This document shows positions 53,873 through 63,070 of a stretch of 64,000 nt of DNA, piece by piece. The translations under genes were made by a program, and so were the position numbers. The stretch is from assembly GCF_036924535.1 (NCBI RefSeq), contig NZ_JAZHRT010000001.1, forward strand, positions 4,154,001 to 4,218,000. Reading direction: 5' to 3'. The notes beneath the pieces were generated by a model. It was not told the DNA's origin. It was given only the letters and a program-made list of their open reading frames with translations, and made no database searches. This DNA comes from Bradyrhizobium sp. AZCC 2262 (GTDB taxonomy: Bacteria > Pseudomonadota > Alphaproteobacteria > Rhizobiales > Xanthobacteraceae). Position 1 is the stretch's first letter; each line of letters starts with the position of its first letter.

Positions 53873-54481
53873 ATGAAACTTCTGCACATCGACTCCAGCG
53901 TTCTCGGCCCCCACTCCGTCAGCCGCCAGGTTTCCGCCGCCGTCGTCGAACGGCTGCGTCAATCCACGCCCGGCCTTGAAGTCAGCTATCGCGATCTGAC
54001 GCTGACGCCGCTGGCGCATCTCACCGGTTCGCACCTCGCCGCCGGCCAGGGGGCCACCCCGGACGCGTCGCTGCGCGACGATATCGCCGCCGGCCAGGCC
54101 GTACTGGAAGAGTTTCTGGCCGCCGACGTCATCGTGCTCGGCGCGCCCATGTACAATTTTACGATTCCGAGCCAGCTCAAGGCCTGGATCGACCGCATTC
54201 TGGTGGCGGGCAAGACGTTCAAATACTCGGCGCAAGGCGTCGAAGGTCTGGCCGGCGACAAGCGCGTCATCGTCGCGATCTCGCGCGGCGGCTTTTACGG
54301 TCCGGGCACGCCGGCCGCCGTCGGCGAGCACCTGGAAACCTATTTACGCTGGGTGTTCGGCTTCATCGGAATCAAGGATGCGGAATTCATTTCCGCCGAC
54401 GGCATCCAGATCGGCCCCGAGCATCGTGAAAAAGCCGTGGCCGGCGCGCTGAAAGCCGCAAGCGATCTGAACGCCGCCTGA
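53873..54481 (+). CDS. azoR: FMN-dependent NADH-azoreductase/quinone reductase
   Basis: A flavodoxin-fold enzyme of 202 residues that reduces quinones and azo compounds with NADH, protecting against electrophiles. [21 protein letters not shown] (FMN phosphate loop), [29 protein letters not shown] and [11 protein letters not shown] are the family motifs. It is transcribed divergently from an HxlR regulator that probably represses it. Confidence 0.92.
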   Translation: MKLLHIDSSVLGPHSVSRQVSAAVVERLRQSTPGLEVSYRDLTLTPLAHLTGSHLAAGQGATPDASLRDDIAAGQAVLEEFLAADVIVLGAPMYNFTIPSQLKAWIDRILVAGKTFKYSAQGVEGLAGDKRVIVAISRGGFYGPGTPAAVGEHLETYLRWVFGFIGIKDAEFISADGIQIGPEHREKAVAGALKAASDLNAA

Positions 54482-54551
54482 GTTGAGGCGTGAGCGGCTG
54501 CCGTCGCCGCGCCCGACGGCGGCCGCTTTCCGCACGATTACGAAAGCCAGA

Positions 54552-54692
54552 TCAGAAAATGCCGTGTATGCGGCAGATGTCGATGACGGTGGAAATCAGA
54601 AGGCCGACGCCGGAAAACAGCGCGATTGAAACGAACTGGGCGGTGTCCGAATCCGGCAAGGCCGATGAGGAGACGCCGGCCCTTTTCGGCAT
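54552..54692 (-). CDS. 46-residue single-span membrane protein
   Basis: ATG 54692 has GGAG at 7-base spacing. The product MPKRAGVSSSALPDSDTAQF continues into VSIALFSGVGLLISTVIDIC, one membrane helix, ending RIHGIF. The frame has proper bias at third positions. A rival frame on the plus strand has no ribosome site. No family is known. Confidence 0.6.
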   Translation of the reverse strand: MPKRAGVSSSALPDSDTAQFVSIALFSGVGLLISTVIDICRIHGIF

Positions 54693-54837
54693 GACTGTTC
54701 TCCAGTTCTCTTTGGTCAAAAGGCTCCCATCGTTCGAATGTCCGGCAATGACGACTGACGTTCAATGCGCCCTTCCGGCTCAGCGCCAATCCGCCGCAGG
54801 GCGGCGGACTGACGGCCGTCAATGACGGAGGTGCGCT

Positions 54838-55611
54838 TCACCCCCGATAGATCGGCGCACCGCTCGGCGAGGCCGTGGCGCCGCCATCGACGAACAATTC
54901 CTGGCCCTGTACATGGGCGGCATCGTCCGAGGCGAGGAACAGTACCGTCTTCGAGACGTGATCGGGTTCACCGATGCGGCCGAGCGGCGTCGACAGCCCG
55001 ATCCGTTTTTCGAAGGCCTTTTCGGCTTCCGGCGTTGCGATCGCCGCGCCCCAAATCGGCGTTCGGATCGCGCCGGGCGCCACCACGTTGACGCGGATGC
55101 CGCGCGGCGACAATTCCGACGCCATGATCCGCGCCATCGCGCGCACGCCGGCCTTTGCCGCGCCATAGGCCGAGTAGCCGGGAATGCCGAGCACGGAGAT
55201 GACAGAGCCATTGAGAATGATCGAGGCGTTGTCGTTGAGATGCGGCAGCGCCGATTGCACGGTGAAGAATACGCTGGTGAGGTTGGTGTTGATCACCCGC
55301 TCGAACGTCTCGAAGGTCGACGCACCAAGCGGCGTGTTGCCGGCGATGCCGGCGTTGGCGAACAGGATGTCGTATTTGCCGAATTTTTCGGCCCCCTTCG
55401 CGATCGCGGCTTCGGTCGCCGCGATGTCGGTGGTGTCAGCCGCGAGCGCAAGCGCATTCGGGCCCAGCTCCCTCGCGGCGGCCTCGAGCGTCGCCTGATT
55501 TCGTCCTGTAATGACGACCCTGGCGCCCTCCGCCACGAACAGTCTTGCGGTCGCAAGGCCGATGCCGCTGTTTCCCCCTGTGATCAACGCCGTCTTGTTC
55601 GCAAGCCTCAT
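54838..55611 (-). CDS. SDR-family oxidoreductase (1)
   Basis: A classical short-chain dehydrogenase of 257 residues: TGGNSGIGLATA (cofactor loop), NAGIAGNTPLG, the catalytic Ser in ILNGSVISVLG and YSAYGAAKAGVRAMAR (Tyr-x-x-x-Lys), ending EPDHVSKTVLFLASDDAAHVQGQELFVDGG. Arg at the cofactor loop end (VITGRNQ) favours NADP(H). ATG 55611 has GGAG six bases upstream. It is divergent from the second HxlR gene across a long palindrome and is likely its target. Confidence 0.9.
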   Translation of the reverse strand: MRLANKTALITGGNSGIGLATARLFVAEGARVVITGRNQATLEAAARELGPNALALAADTTDIAATEAAIAKGAEKFGKYDILFANAGIAGNTPLGASTFETFERVINTNLTSVFFTVQSALPHLNDNASIILNGSVISVLGIPGYSAYGAAKAGVRAMARIMASELSPRGIRVNVVAPGAIRTPIWGAAIATPEAEKAFEKRIGLSTPLGRIGEPDHVSKTVLFLASDDAAHVQGQELFVDGGATASPSGAPIYRG

Positions 55612-55624
55612 GGCCGTCTCCAAT

Positions 55625-55680
55625 GGTTGCATTATTAAACTAGATTGCTTACCTAGAGCATCTGGTTTAATATTGCAACC
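55625..55680. promoter_or_regulatory. 56-base palindrome, likely HxlR operator
   Basis: GGTTGCA...ATTAAACTAGA (55625-55644) mirrors TCTGGTTTAAT...TGCAACC (55661-55680), with two or three mismatches and a 16-base core. It fills the gap between the divergent SDR and HxlR genes, overlapping both promoters, and is the expected position for a dimeric regulator. Confidence 0.75.
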
Positions 55681-55727
55681 ACACAAGAGTGTGATCGACC
55701 CGCAGCGCGTTTTCGATGGAGCCCGCC

Positions 55728-56204
55728 ATGGTGAAACGGACCAGCTTTGAACATGACGATTGCCCAGTCGCGCGCGCGCTGGATGCGATCGGCGATTGGT
55801 GGTCGATGCTGATCATTCGCGATGCGCTATTCGGGGTAAGCCGCTTCAGCGAATTCCAGAAGAGACTGGGGCTGGCCAAGAACATTCTTTCGGTGCGGCT
55901 ACGCACACTGGTCGACCAGGGCATTTTGAAAACCGCGCCCGCCTCCGATGGCAGCGCGTATCAGGAGTATCTGCTGACGCCGAAGGGACGCGGCGTATTC
56001 CCGATCCTGGTCGCCATGCGGCAATGGAGCGAGGAGTTCGACGAGCGCCCGGAAGAGATCGCCACCATCCTCGTCGACAAGGAGAAGGGCCGGCCGGTTC
56101 GCAAGCTCGAACTCTATTCGCAGGAGCGGCGGCTGTTGGGTGTGGACGATACCGCGCTGAAGCCGCGACCGGCGGGGAAGCAGGGCAAGCGCGTTACGGC
56201 GTAA
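55728..56204 (+). CDS. HxlR-family transcriptional regulator (2)
   Basis: A 158-residue regulator. An N-terminal Cys in FEHDDCPVARALDAIGDWWSMLIIRDALFGVSRFSEFQKRLGLAKNILSVRLRTLVDQGI is followed by the wing and a C-terminal helical extension. ATG 55728 (GGAG six bases before) is preferred over ATG 55716. The divergent SDR gene and the palindrome indicate local control. Confidence 0.88.
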   Translation: MVKRTSFEHDDCPVARALDAIGDWWSMLIIRDALFGVSRFSEFQKRLGLAKNILSVRLRTLVDQGILKTAPASDGSAYQEYLLTPKGRGVFPILVAMRQWSEEFDERPEEIATILVDKEKGRPVRKLELYSQERRLLGVDDTALKPRPAGKQGKRVTA

Positions 56205-56218
56205 CGAAGCCGCGCGGC

Positions 56219-56521
56219 TCACGACAGCTTGTGTTTGCTCCGGGTGCGCAGGCGTTCTTCCGCCTCGAGCTGCGCCATGCCGAGCAGGTGACTGAGTACC
56301 TCCAGCCGATGGCGCTCCGCCAGCTTGACCAATTCGGCGACTGTCTCGGCAATGAAAGCCACGGCCTCGTCCGGGCCGCCCTCTCCAGCTCGTTCTTCGG
56401 TTGGCGATTCCGGTTTTTTGCCCGAAGCCTTGCGCTTCCGGCCGCCCGCAGCCTTGCTCAAAAAATTTGCATCCTGAACGACACAAAGTATGACCCAGAA
56501 ATAACCTCTTTGATGGCGCAA
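56219..56521 (-). CDS. Conserved hypothetical helical protein
   Basis: The C-terminal part AVAFIAETVAELVKLAERHRLEVLSHLLGMAQLEAEERLR is an amphipathic helical region; the middle is basic (GGRKRKASGKKPE). Proteins with this ending are common in Bradyrhizobium and unassigned. From ATG 56521 it has 100 residues, but the first ~17 are unlike the rest and hydrophobic. A shorter start near QDANFLSKAAG would need a non-standard codon, so the N-terminus is uncertain. Confidence 0.6.
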   Translation of the reverse strand: MRHQRGYFWVILCVVQDANFLSKAAGGRKRKASGKKPESPTEERAGEGGPDEAVAFIAETVAELVKLAERHRLEVLSHLLGMAQLEAEERLRTRSKHKLS

Positions 56522-56692
56522 CTCTAGGGCGTATTTCGCAACTCACTAGATATAAAGTCGACCCCAGAGGTTCCCTGACGGCATTTGTAGATTTGACAGG
56601 GGCCGCCTCACCACCCATGTTCGGGTCCAATCGGTGGGCCGCGAGTCTCGCGGAACCCGCCTTTATCTTTTCCCGTAAGCCATTGGAATGAC

Positions 56693-59470
56693 ATGAATAT
56701 CGTCATCGTGGAGTCGCCGGCGAAAGCCAAGACTATCAACAAGTATTTGGGCGCCTCCTACGAGGTTCTGGCCTCGTTTGGCCATGTCCGCGACCTCCCC
56801 GCCAAAAATGGTTCTGTCGATCCGGATGCCAATTTCCAGATGATCTGGGAGGTCGACCCGAAGGCAGCCGGCCGACTCAACGACATCGCCAAGGCGCTGA
56901 AGGGCGCCGACCGCCTGATTCTCGCAACCGACCCTGATCGCGAGGGCGAAGCGATCTCCTGGCACGTGCTGGAGGTGATGAAAGAGAAGCGCGCGCTGAA
57001 AGATCAGAAGATCGAGCGCGTGGTGTTCAACGCCATCACCAAGCAGGCGGTGACGGATGCGATGAAGGCGCCGCGCCAGATCGACGGCGCGCTGGTCGAC
57101 GCCTACATGGCGCGTCGCGCGCTGGATTATCTGGTCGGCTTCACGCTCTCGCCGGTACTGTGGCGCAAACTGCCGGGCGCGCGCTCGGCGGGCCGCGTGC
57201 AGTCGGTCGCGCTGCGGCTGGTCTGCGACCGCGAACTCGAGATCGAAAAATTCGTCCCCCGCGAATATTGGTCGCTGGTGGCAACGCTGACGACGCCGCG
57301 CGGCGACAGTTTTGAGGCGCGCCTCGTCGGCGCCGACGGCAAGAAGATCCAGCGGCTCGACATCGGCTCCGGCGCCGAGGCCGAAGACCTCAAGAAGGCG
57401 ATTGAAGCGGCGAACTTCACGGTTTCGACCGTGGAAGCAAAGCCCGCGCGCCGCAATCCGCAGGCCCCCTTCACCACCTCGACGCTGCAGCAGGAAGCCA
57501 GCCGCAAGCTCGGCTTTGCACCCGCGCACACCATGCGGATCGCGCAGCGGCTCTATGAAGGTATCGACATCGGCGGCGAGACCACCGGCCTCATCACCTA
57601 TATGCGAACCGACGGCGTGCAGATCGACGGTTCCGCGATCACGCAGGCCCGCAAGGTGATCGGCGAGGATTACGGCAACGCCTATGTGCCGGGTGCGCCG
57701 CGCCAGTACCAGACCAAGGCCAAGAACGCGCAGGAAGCGCATGAAGCAATCCGCCCGACCGATTTGTCGCGCCGGCCCGCCGAGATGCGCCGCCGCCTCG
57801 ATACCGATCAGGCCAAGCTCTATGAGCTGATCTGGATCCGCACCATCGCGAGCCAGATGGAATCGGCCGAACTCGAACGCACCACCGTGGACATCGCGGC
57901 GAAGGCCGGCGCCCGCGTGCTCGAACTGCGCGCCTCGGGCCAGGTCATCAAGTTCGACGGCTTCCTCGCGCTCTATCAGGAAGGCAAGGACGACGACGGC
58001 GATGACGAGGATTCCCGCCGCCTGCCCGCCATGAGCGCGGGCGAAGCGCTGAAGCGGCAGGATCTCGCCGTCACCCAGCATTTCACCGAACCGCCGCCGC
58101 GTTTCTCGGAAGCGTCGCTGGTCAAGCGGATGGAGGAACTCGGCATCGGCCGTCCCTCGACCTACGCCTCGATCCTGCAGGTCCTGAAGGACCGCGGCTA
58201 CGTCAAGCTGGAGAAGAAGCGGCTGCATGGCGAGGACAAGGGCCGCGTGGTGGTCGCGTTCCTGGAGAATTTCTTCACGCGCTATGTGGAGTACGACTTC
58301 ACCGCCGGCCTGGAAGAACAGCTCGACCGCATCTCCAACAACGAGATTTCCTGGCAGCAGGTGCTGAAGGATTTCTGGATCGGCTTTGCGGGTGCGGTCA
58401 GCGACATCAAGGACCTGCGCGTCTCCGAAGTGCTGGATGCGCTCGACGACATGCTGGGGCCGCACATCTACCCCGCCCGTGCCGATGGCGGCGACGTCAG
58501 GCAGTGCCCGACCTGCGGCACCGGCAAGCTCAATCTGAAGGCCGGAAAGTTCGGCGCCTTTGTAGGCTGCTCGAACTATCCGGAATGCCGCTATACCCGT
58601 CCGCTCGCCGCAGACTCTGAAGCGAGCGCCGACCGCGTCCTCGGCAAGGATCCGGAGACCGATCTCGACGTGACGGTGAAGGCCGGACGTTTCGGCCCCT
58701 ACATTCAGCTCGGCGAGCAGAAGGATTATGCCGAGGGCGAAAAACCCCGGCGCGCCGGCATCCCGAAAAACATGTCGCCCGGCGACATGGAGCTTGAGCT
58801 GGCATTGAAACTGCTGTCGCTGCCGCGCGAAATCGGAAAACATCCGGAGACCGGCGAGCCGATCACCGCCGGCATCGGCCGCTTCGGCCCGTTCGTGCGT
58901 CACGAAAAGACCTATGCCAGCCTGGAGGCCGGCGACGAGGTGTTCGACATCGGCCTCAACCGCGCCGTGACGCTGATCGCGGAAAAGATCGCCAAGGGCC
59001 CGAGCGGCCGCCGCTTCGGCGCCGATCCGGGCAAGCCGCTCGGCGAGCATCCAAGTCTGGGCGGCGTCGCTGTCAAGAACGGCCGCTATGGCGCCTACGT
59101 CACGGCCGGCGGCGTCAACGCCACGATCCCGAGCGACAAGACGCCCGAGACGATCACGCTTGCCGAGGCCATCGCGCTGATCGACGAGCGCGCGGCCAAG
59201 GGCGGCAGCAAGCCGAAGCGCGGCGCAAAGAAGGCCGCGCCGAAGAAAGCGGCCAAGAATACTGCCAAGACTGCCGCCAAGGCTGCCGATCCCGACGCGC
59301 CAAAGCCCGCCAAGAAGGCGGCGGCGAAGAAGGCCGCGGCAAAGCCGAAATCGGAAGCCGTCAGCAAGGCGCGCGCGCCGGTCGCGTCCGCCGCCAAGAC
59401 ATCGGCGGCGAAGCCCGCCACTGCACCCAAGACGCCTGCGAAGAAGAGCGCGGGCAAGGCCCGGGGATAA
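56693..59470 (+). CDS. topA: DNA topoisomerase I
   Basis: Type IA topoisomerase, relaxing negative supercoils. The 925-residue product has the Toprim domain (IVIVESPAKAKTINKYLG; DPDREGEAISWH), the active-site Tyr303 in GLITYMRTDGVQ, and the zinc-ribbon CPTCGTGKLNLKAGKFGAFVGCSNYPEC. It has further C-terminal repeats (GRFGPFVRHEKTY, GRYGAYV) and a Lys/Ala-rich tail of about 90 residues typical of alphaproteobacteria. rnr starts at the base after the stop, so the pair is an operon. Confidence 0.97.
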   Translation: MNIVIVESPAKAKTINKYLGASYEVLASFGHVRDLPAKNGSVDPDANFQMIWEVDPKAAGRLNDIAKALKGADRLILATDPDREGEAISWHVLEVMKEKRALKDQKIERVVFNAITKQAVTDAMKAPRQIDGALVDAYMARRALDYLVGFTLSPVLWRKLPGARSAGRVQSVALRLVCDRELEIEKFVPREYWSLVATLTTPRGDSFEARLVGADGKKIQRLDIGSGAEAEDLKKAIEAANFTVSTVEAKPARRNPQAPFTTSTLQQEASRKLGFAPAHTMRIAQRLYEGIDIGGETTGLITYMRTDGVQIDGSAITQARKVIGEDYGNAYVPGAPRQYQTKAKNAQEAHEAIRPTDLSRRPAEMRRRLDTDQAKLYELIWIRTIASQMESAELERTTVDIAAKAGARVLELRASGQVIKFDGFLALYQEGKDDDGDDEDSRRLPAMSAGEALKRQDLAVTQHFTEPPPRFSEASLVKRMEELGIGRPSTYASILQVLKDRGYVKLEKKRLHGEDKGRVVVAFLENFFTRYVEYDFTAGLEEQLDRISNNEISWQQVLKDFWIGFAGAVSDIKDLRVSEVLDALDDMLGPHIYPARADGGDVRQCPTCGTGKLNLKAGKFGAFVGCSNYPECRYTRPLAADSEASADRVLGKDPETDLDVTVKAGRFGPYIQLGEQKDYAEGEKPRRAGIPKNMSPGDMELELALKLLSLPREIGKHPETGEPITAGIGRFGPFVRHEKTYASLEAGDEVFDIGLNRAVTLIAEKIAKGPSGRRFGADPGKPLGEHPSLGGVAVKNGRYGAYVTAGGVNATIPSDKTPETITLAEAIALIDERAAKGGSKPKRGAKKAAPKKAAKNTAKTAAKAADPDAPKPAKKAAAKKAAAKPKSEAVSKARAPVASAAKTSAAKPATAPKTPAKKSAGKARG

Positions 59471-61810
59471 GTGAAGAGAAAACACGACAATGGTTTTCCG
59501 AGCCGGGACGCCATCGTCGCCTTTATCCGTGCGAATCCAGGCAAGATCGGCACGCGGGAAATCGCCCGCGAGTTCGGCCTGAAAAATGCCGACCGCGTCG
59601 AGCTGAAGCGCATCCTGCGCGAGCTCGCCGACGAAGGCACCGTCGCCAAGCGCGGACGGAAAATCCACGAGCCCGCCACCCTGCCGCCCACCGTGGTCGC
59701 CGACATCACCGGCCGCGACACCGACGGCGAATTGCTCGCCACGCCCACCGAATGGGACACCGAGGAAAGTGGCCCCGCGCCAAAAATCCGCATTCACGTT
59801 CCGCGCCGCCCGCAGCCGGGAACGGCCGCCGGCGTGGGCGACCGCGCGCTGATGCGCATCGAGAAGCTGGATGAGGGCGACGGCGTGCTGTATCGCGGCC
59901 GCGTCATCAAGGTGATCGATCACGCCCGCACGCGGCTGCTCGGCATCTTCCGTCAAACGCCCGGCGGCGGCGGCCGACTCGTTCCCGTCGACAAGAAGCA
60001 GGCCGGCCGTGAATTGAACATCGCGCCATCGGATACCGGCGGCGCCGAGGACGGCGACCTCGTCAGCGTCGATCTGGTGCGCACGCGCGGCTATGGCCTC
60101 GCCTCCGGTAAGGTGAAGGAACGCCTCGGGTCGCTTTCAAGCGAGAAGGCGATCAGCCTGATCGCAATCCACGCTCACGAAATTCCGCAAGCATTCTCGC
60201 CGAGCGCGGTGCGCGAAGCGGAGGCAGCCCAGCCTGCGACGCTGAAAGGCCGCGAGGACTGCCGCGAGCTGCCGCTCGTCACCATCGATCCGCCCGACGC
60301 AAAAGATCATGACGACGCGGTGCATGCCGCGCCTGATCCTGATCCAAACAACAAGGGCGGCTACATCGTTCATGTCGCGATTGCCGATGTCGCCTTCTAT
60401 GTGCGGCCGGGCTCGGCGCTGGACCGTGATGCTTTGACGCGCGGCAACTCGGTGTATTTCCCCGACCGCGTGGTGCCGATGCTGCCCGAGCGCATCTCCA
60501 ACGATCTCTGCTCGCTGGTGCCGGGAGAGGCGCGCGGCGCGCTCGCGGTGCGGATGGTGATCGGCCCCGACGGCCGCAAGCGCTCGCACAGCTTTCATCG
60601 CGTGCTGATGCGCTCGGCCGCCAAGCTGAATTACGCGCAGGCGCAGGCCGCGATCGACGGGCGGCCTGATGACTTAACCGGTCCGCTGCTGGAGCCGATC
60701 CTCAAACCGCTCTACACGGCCTATGCGCTCGTAAAACTCGCGCGCGATGAGCGCGATCCGCTCGACCTCGATCTGCCGGAACGAAAAATCCTGCTCAAGC
60801 CTGATGGCACCGTCGATCGCGTCATCGTGCCCGAGCGGCTCGACGCGCACCGCTTGATCGAGGAATTCATGATCCTCGCCAACGTCGCCGCGGCCGAAAT
60901 GCTTGAAAAGAAGGCGTTGCCGCTTATCTATCGGGTACACGACGAACCGTCCCAGGAGAAGGTTCATAATCTCCAGGAATTCCTGAAAACGCTCGATCTG
61001 CCGTTTACGAAGAGTGGTGCCTTGCGCCCTTCCCTGTTCAATCGCGTGCTCGGCCAGGTCCGCGGCGAGGATTACGAACCGCTTGTCAACGAGGTGGTGC
61101 TGCGCTCGCAGGCGCAGGCGGAATATTCGGCGGAGAATTACGGCCATTTCGGCCTCAACCTGCGCCGCTACGCGCATTTCACTTCGCCGATCAGGCGATA
61201 CGCAGACCTGATCGTGCATCGCGCGTTGATCCGCGCGCTAGGCCTCGGCGAAGGCGCGCTGCCGGAAACCGAGACGCTGGAGACGCTGAGCGAAGTAGCG
61301 GCGCAGATTTCGGTGACCGAGCGCCGCGCCATGAAGGCGGAACGCGAGACCGCCGATCGCTTGATCGCGCATTTCCTCGCCGACCGTATCGGCGCGACGT
61401 TTCAGGGTCGTATTTCCGGCGTTACCCGCGCCGGGCTGTTTGTGAAGCTTTCGGATACCGGCGCCGACGGGCTGATCCCGATCCGCACGCTCGGCACCGA
61501 ATACTTCAATTACGACGAGACGCGTCACGCGCTCGTCGGCTCACGCAGCGGTGCCATGCACCGGCTGGGTGACGTTGTCGACGTGCGTCTGGTAGAAGCA
61601 GCGCCAGTAGCAGGCGCGCTACGGTTCGAGTTGTTGTCGGAAGGCCAGGTCATTCCGCGCGGCAGAAAACGCGATGGCGGGCGCGAAGGTTCAAGAGCGC
61701 AGGCCACACCGTCGAAGGCGCATCCGGGCCGCAGCCCGCGCAAGAAGGATCGCAAGCCGGGCAAACCAAAACCCGGCAAACCGAAGAAAGGCAAGTCATG
61801 GAAACGGTGA
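59471..61810 (+). CDS. rnr: Ribonuclease R
   Basis: A processive 3'-to-5' exoribonuclease that degrades structured RNA. The 779-residue product starts at GTG 59471, immediately after topA. It has an N-terminal winged helix (IGTREIAREFGLKN), cold-shock domains, the RNB catalytic core LVTIDPPDAKDHDDAVHA with the metal-binding Asp residues and FTSPIRRYADLIVHRAL, an S1 domain (ISGVTRAGLFVKLSDTGADG) and a basic tail. It overlaps the DUF983 gene by 13 bases. Confidence 0.96.
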   Translation: MKRKHDNGFPSRDAIVAFIRANPGKIGTREIAREFGLKNADRVELKRILRELADEGTVAKRGRKIHEPATLPPTVVADITGRDTDGELLATPTEWDTEESGPAPKIRIHVPRRPQPGTAAGVGDRALMRIEKLDEGDGVLYRGRVIKVIDHARTRLLGIFRQTPGGGGRLVPVDKKQAGRELNIAPSDTGGAEDGDLVSVDLVRTRGYGLASGKVKERLGSLSSEKAISLIAIHAHEIPQAFSPSAVREAEAAQPATLKGREDCRELPLVTIDPPDAKDHDDAVHAAPDPDPNNKGGYIVHVAIADVAFYVRPGSALDRDALTRGNSVYFPDRVVPMLPERISNDLCSLVPGEARGALAVRMVIGPDGRKRSHSFHRVLMRSAAKLNYAQAQAAIDGRPDDLTGPLLEPILKPLYTAYALVKLARDERDPLDLDLPERKILLKPDGTVDRVIVPERLDAHRLIEEFMILANVAAAEMLEKKALPLIYRVHDEPSQEKVHNLQEFLKTLDLPFTKSGALRPSLFNRVLGQVRGEDYEPLVNEVVLRSQAQAEYSAENYGHFGLNLRRYAHFTSPIRRYADLIVHRALIRALGLGEGALPETETLETLSEVAAQISVTERRAMKAERETADRLIAHFLADRIGATFQGRISGVTRAGLFVKLSDTGADGLIPIRTLGTEYFNYDETRHALVGSRSGAMHRLGDVVDVRLVEAAPVAGALRFELLSEGQVIPRGRKRDGGREGSRAQATPSKAHPGRSPRKKDRKPGKPKPGKPKKGKSWKR

Positions 61811-62238
61811 GCACCGCGACGACAGTCTGGACCCGGAATTCCGCACACGCCGAAAAGCGCGACGTCTGGACCGCGATGAAGCGCGGCTTTCGCGGCCGCT
61901 GCCCGCGCTGCGGCCAGGGCAAGCTGTTTCGCGCCTTCCTGAAGGTCGATGACCACTGCTCGGTCTGCAGTCTCGACTACACGCCGCATCGTGCCGACGA
62001 CCTGCCCGCTTATCTCGTGATCGTCATCGTCGGCCACATCGTGGTACCGGCCGTGCTGTGGATCGAAACCAATTATTCGCCGGCGGTCTGGCTGCAACTG
62101 GCGATCTATCTGCCATTCACCTTCATCGCATCGCTCGCGTTGCTGCAACCGGTGAAAGGCGCCGTGGTCGGCTTCCAATGGGCCCTGCGCATGCATGGCT
62201 TTGACGAGAATGCCCCTAGCGACATTCCGCCGGTCTAG
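61798..62238 (+). CDS. DUF983 membrane protein
   Basis: A 146-residue protein with an N-terminal zinc-ribbon motif GRCPRCGQGKLFRAFLKV...HCSVCSLDY, a DUF983 hallmark, and two or three hydrophobic segments (AYLVIVIVGHIVVPAVLWIE, LQLAIYLPFTFIASLALL). The start overlaps the rnr tail, so translation is probably coupled. DUF983 proteins are often near cytochrome oxidase genes; here the context is topA-rnr. Function unknown. Confidence 0.88.
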   Translation: METVSTATTVWTRNSAHAEKRDVWTAMKRGFRGRCPRCGQGKLFRAFLKVDDHCSVCSLDYTPHRADDLPAYLVIVIVGHIVVPAVLWIETNYSPAVWLQLAIYLPFTFIASLALLQPVKGAVVGFQWALRMHGFDENAPSDIPPV

Positions 62239-62276
62239 CTAAACCGAAAAGAACAAGAGCATCAAACGGGGATGGA

Positions 62277-63014
62277 ATGACCGAAGCTGCGACCGCCGTA
62301 AAAGAAGAAAAAGAAGCCGATCACCATCCCTATTTCCGGCCCAAGGACGCGGCAACGCTGATCCTGATCGATCGCTCCGGCGACACGCCGAAGGTCCTGG
62401 TCGGCAAACGCCACGACAAGGTGGTGTTCATGCCGGGCAAGTATGTCTTTCCCGGCGGCCGCGTCGACAAGTCCGACAACCGCGTTCCCGTCGCTGCCCC
62501 GATTTCCGGCGAGCTCGAAGCCAATCTGCTCAAGGGCAGCCCGAAGATCGTACCCTCTCGCGCACGTGCGCTTGCGGTCGCCGCGATCCGCGAGGCCTGC
62601 GAGGAAACCGGCCTCTGCCTCGGCCGCAAGGTTGAAAAACCCGTGAAGCTCGAAGGCGCCTGGAAGCCGTTTGCGGAAGCTGGCCTGCTGCCCGATCCAT
62701 CCAGCCTGTTCCTGATCGCGCGCGCGATCACCCCGCCCGGCCGCGTCCGCCGGTTCGATACGCGCTTCTTCACCGCGGATGCTTCCAGCATCGCCCATCG
62801 CGTCGAAGGCGTGATCCATGCAGATGCCGAACTGGTCGAGCTGGTGTGGGTCGAGATCGGCTCCCAGCCGCTGGCCGACGCGCATGCCATGACCAAGAAC
62901 GTGCTTGCCGAACTCGACCGCCGCCTTGCCACCGGTCCGCTGCGCCACGACGCGCCGGTGCCGTTCTTTCATTTCTACGGCGGCAAGATGCAGAAGGACG
63001 TGCTGGGGGCCTGA
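62277..63014 (+). CDS. Nudix hydrolase with interrupted Nudix box
   Basis: The 245-residue product has FMPGKYVFPGGRVD then, after an insertion of about 35 residues, AIREACEETGLCLG. The REUxEExGU half is intact but is separated from the first Gly by far more than the usual spacing. This arrangement resembles NUDT7/NUDT19-type CoA or acyl-CoA diphosphatases, so that activity is the best guess. It lies 38 bases after the DUF983 gene. Confidence 0.85.
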   Translation: MTEAATAVKEEKEADHHPYFRPKDAATLILIDRSGDTPKVLVGKRHDKVVFMPGKYVFPGGRVDKSDNRVPVAAPISGELEANLLKGSPKIVPSRARALAVAAIREACEETGLCLGRKVEKPVKLEGAWKPFAEAGLLPDPSSLFLIARAITPPGRVRRFDTRFFTADASSIAHRVEGVIHADAELVELVWVEIGSQPLADAHAMTKNVLAELDRRLATGPLRHDAPVPFFHFYGGKMQKDVLGA

Positions 63015-63026
63015 GCCTGCATGACG

Positions 63027-63056
63027 ACCGGAGGCAAGCGTAGCGGCGCCTCCGGT
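63027..63056. terminator. Bidirectional hairpin between Nudix and SDR genes
   Basis: ACCGGAGGC (63027-63035) and GCCTCCGGT (63048-63056) form a 9-base stem with a 12-base loop between convergent 3' ends. No T-run on either side, so it is a likely but not strong terminator. Confidence 0.5.
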
Positions 63057-63070
63057 TCATCCGCGCTTGC

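Noticed and set aside
54538..54825. Plus-strand frame 54490-54825 and a second minus-strand frame 54538-54822
   Set aside because: Neither has a ribosome site or membrane or domain pattern; the 46-residue minus-strand frame at 54552-54692 explains the region better.
56663..59956. 1,097-residue open frame on the minus strand over topA and rnr
   Set aside because: Antisense shadow in GC-rich DNA; low-complexity Arg/Leu/Gly composition and no motif, opposite two certain genes.
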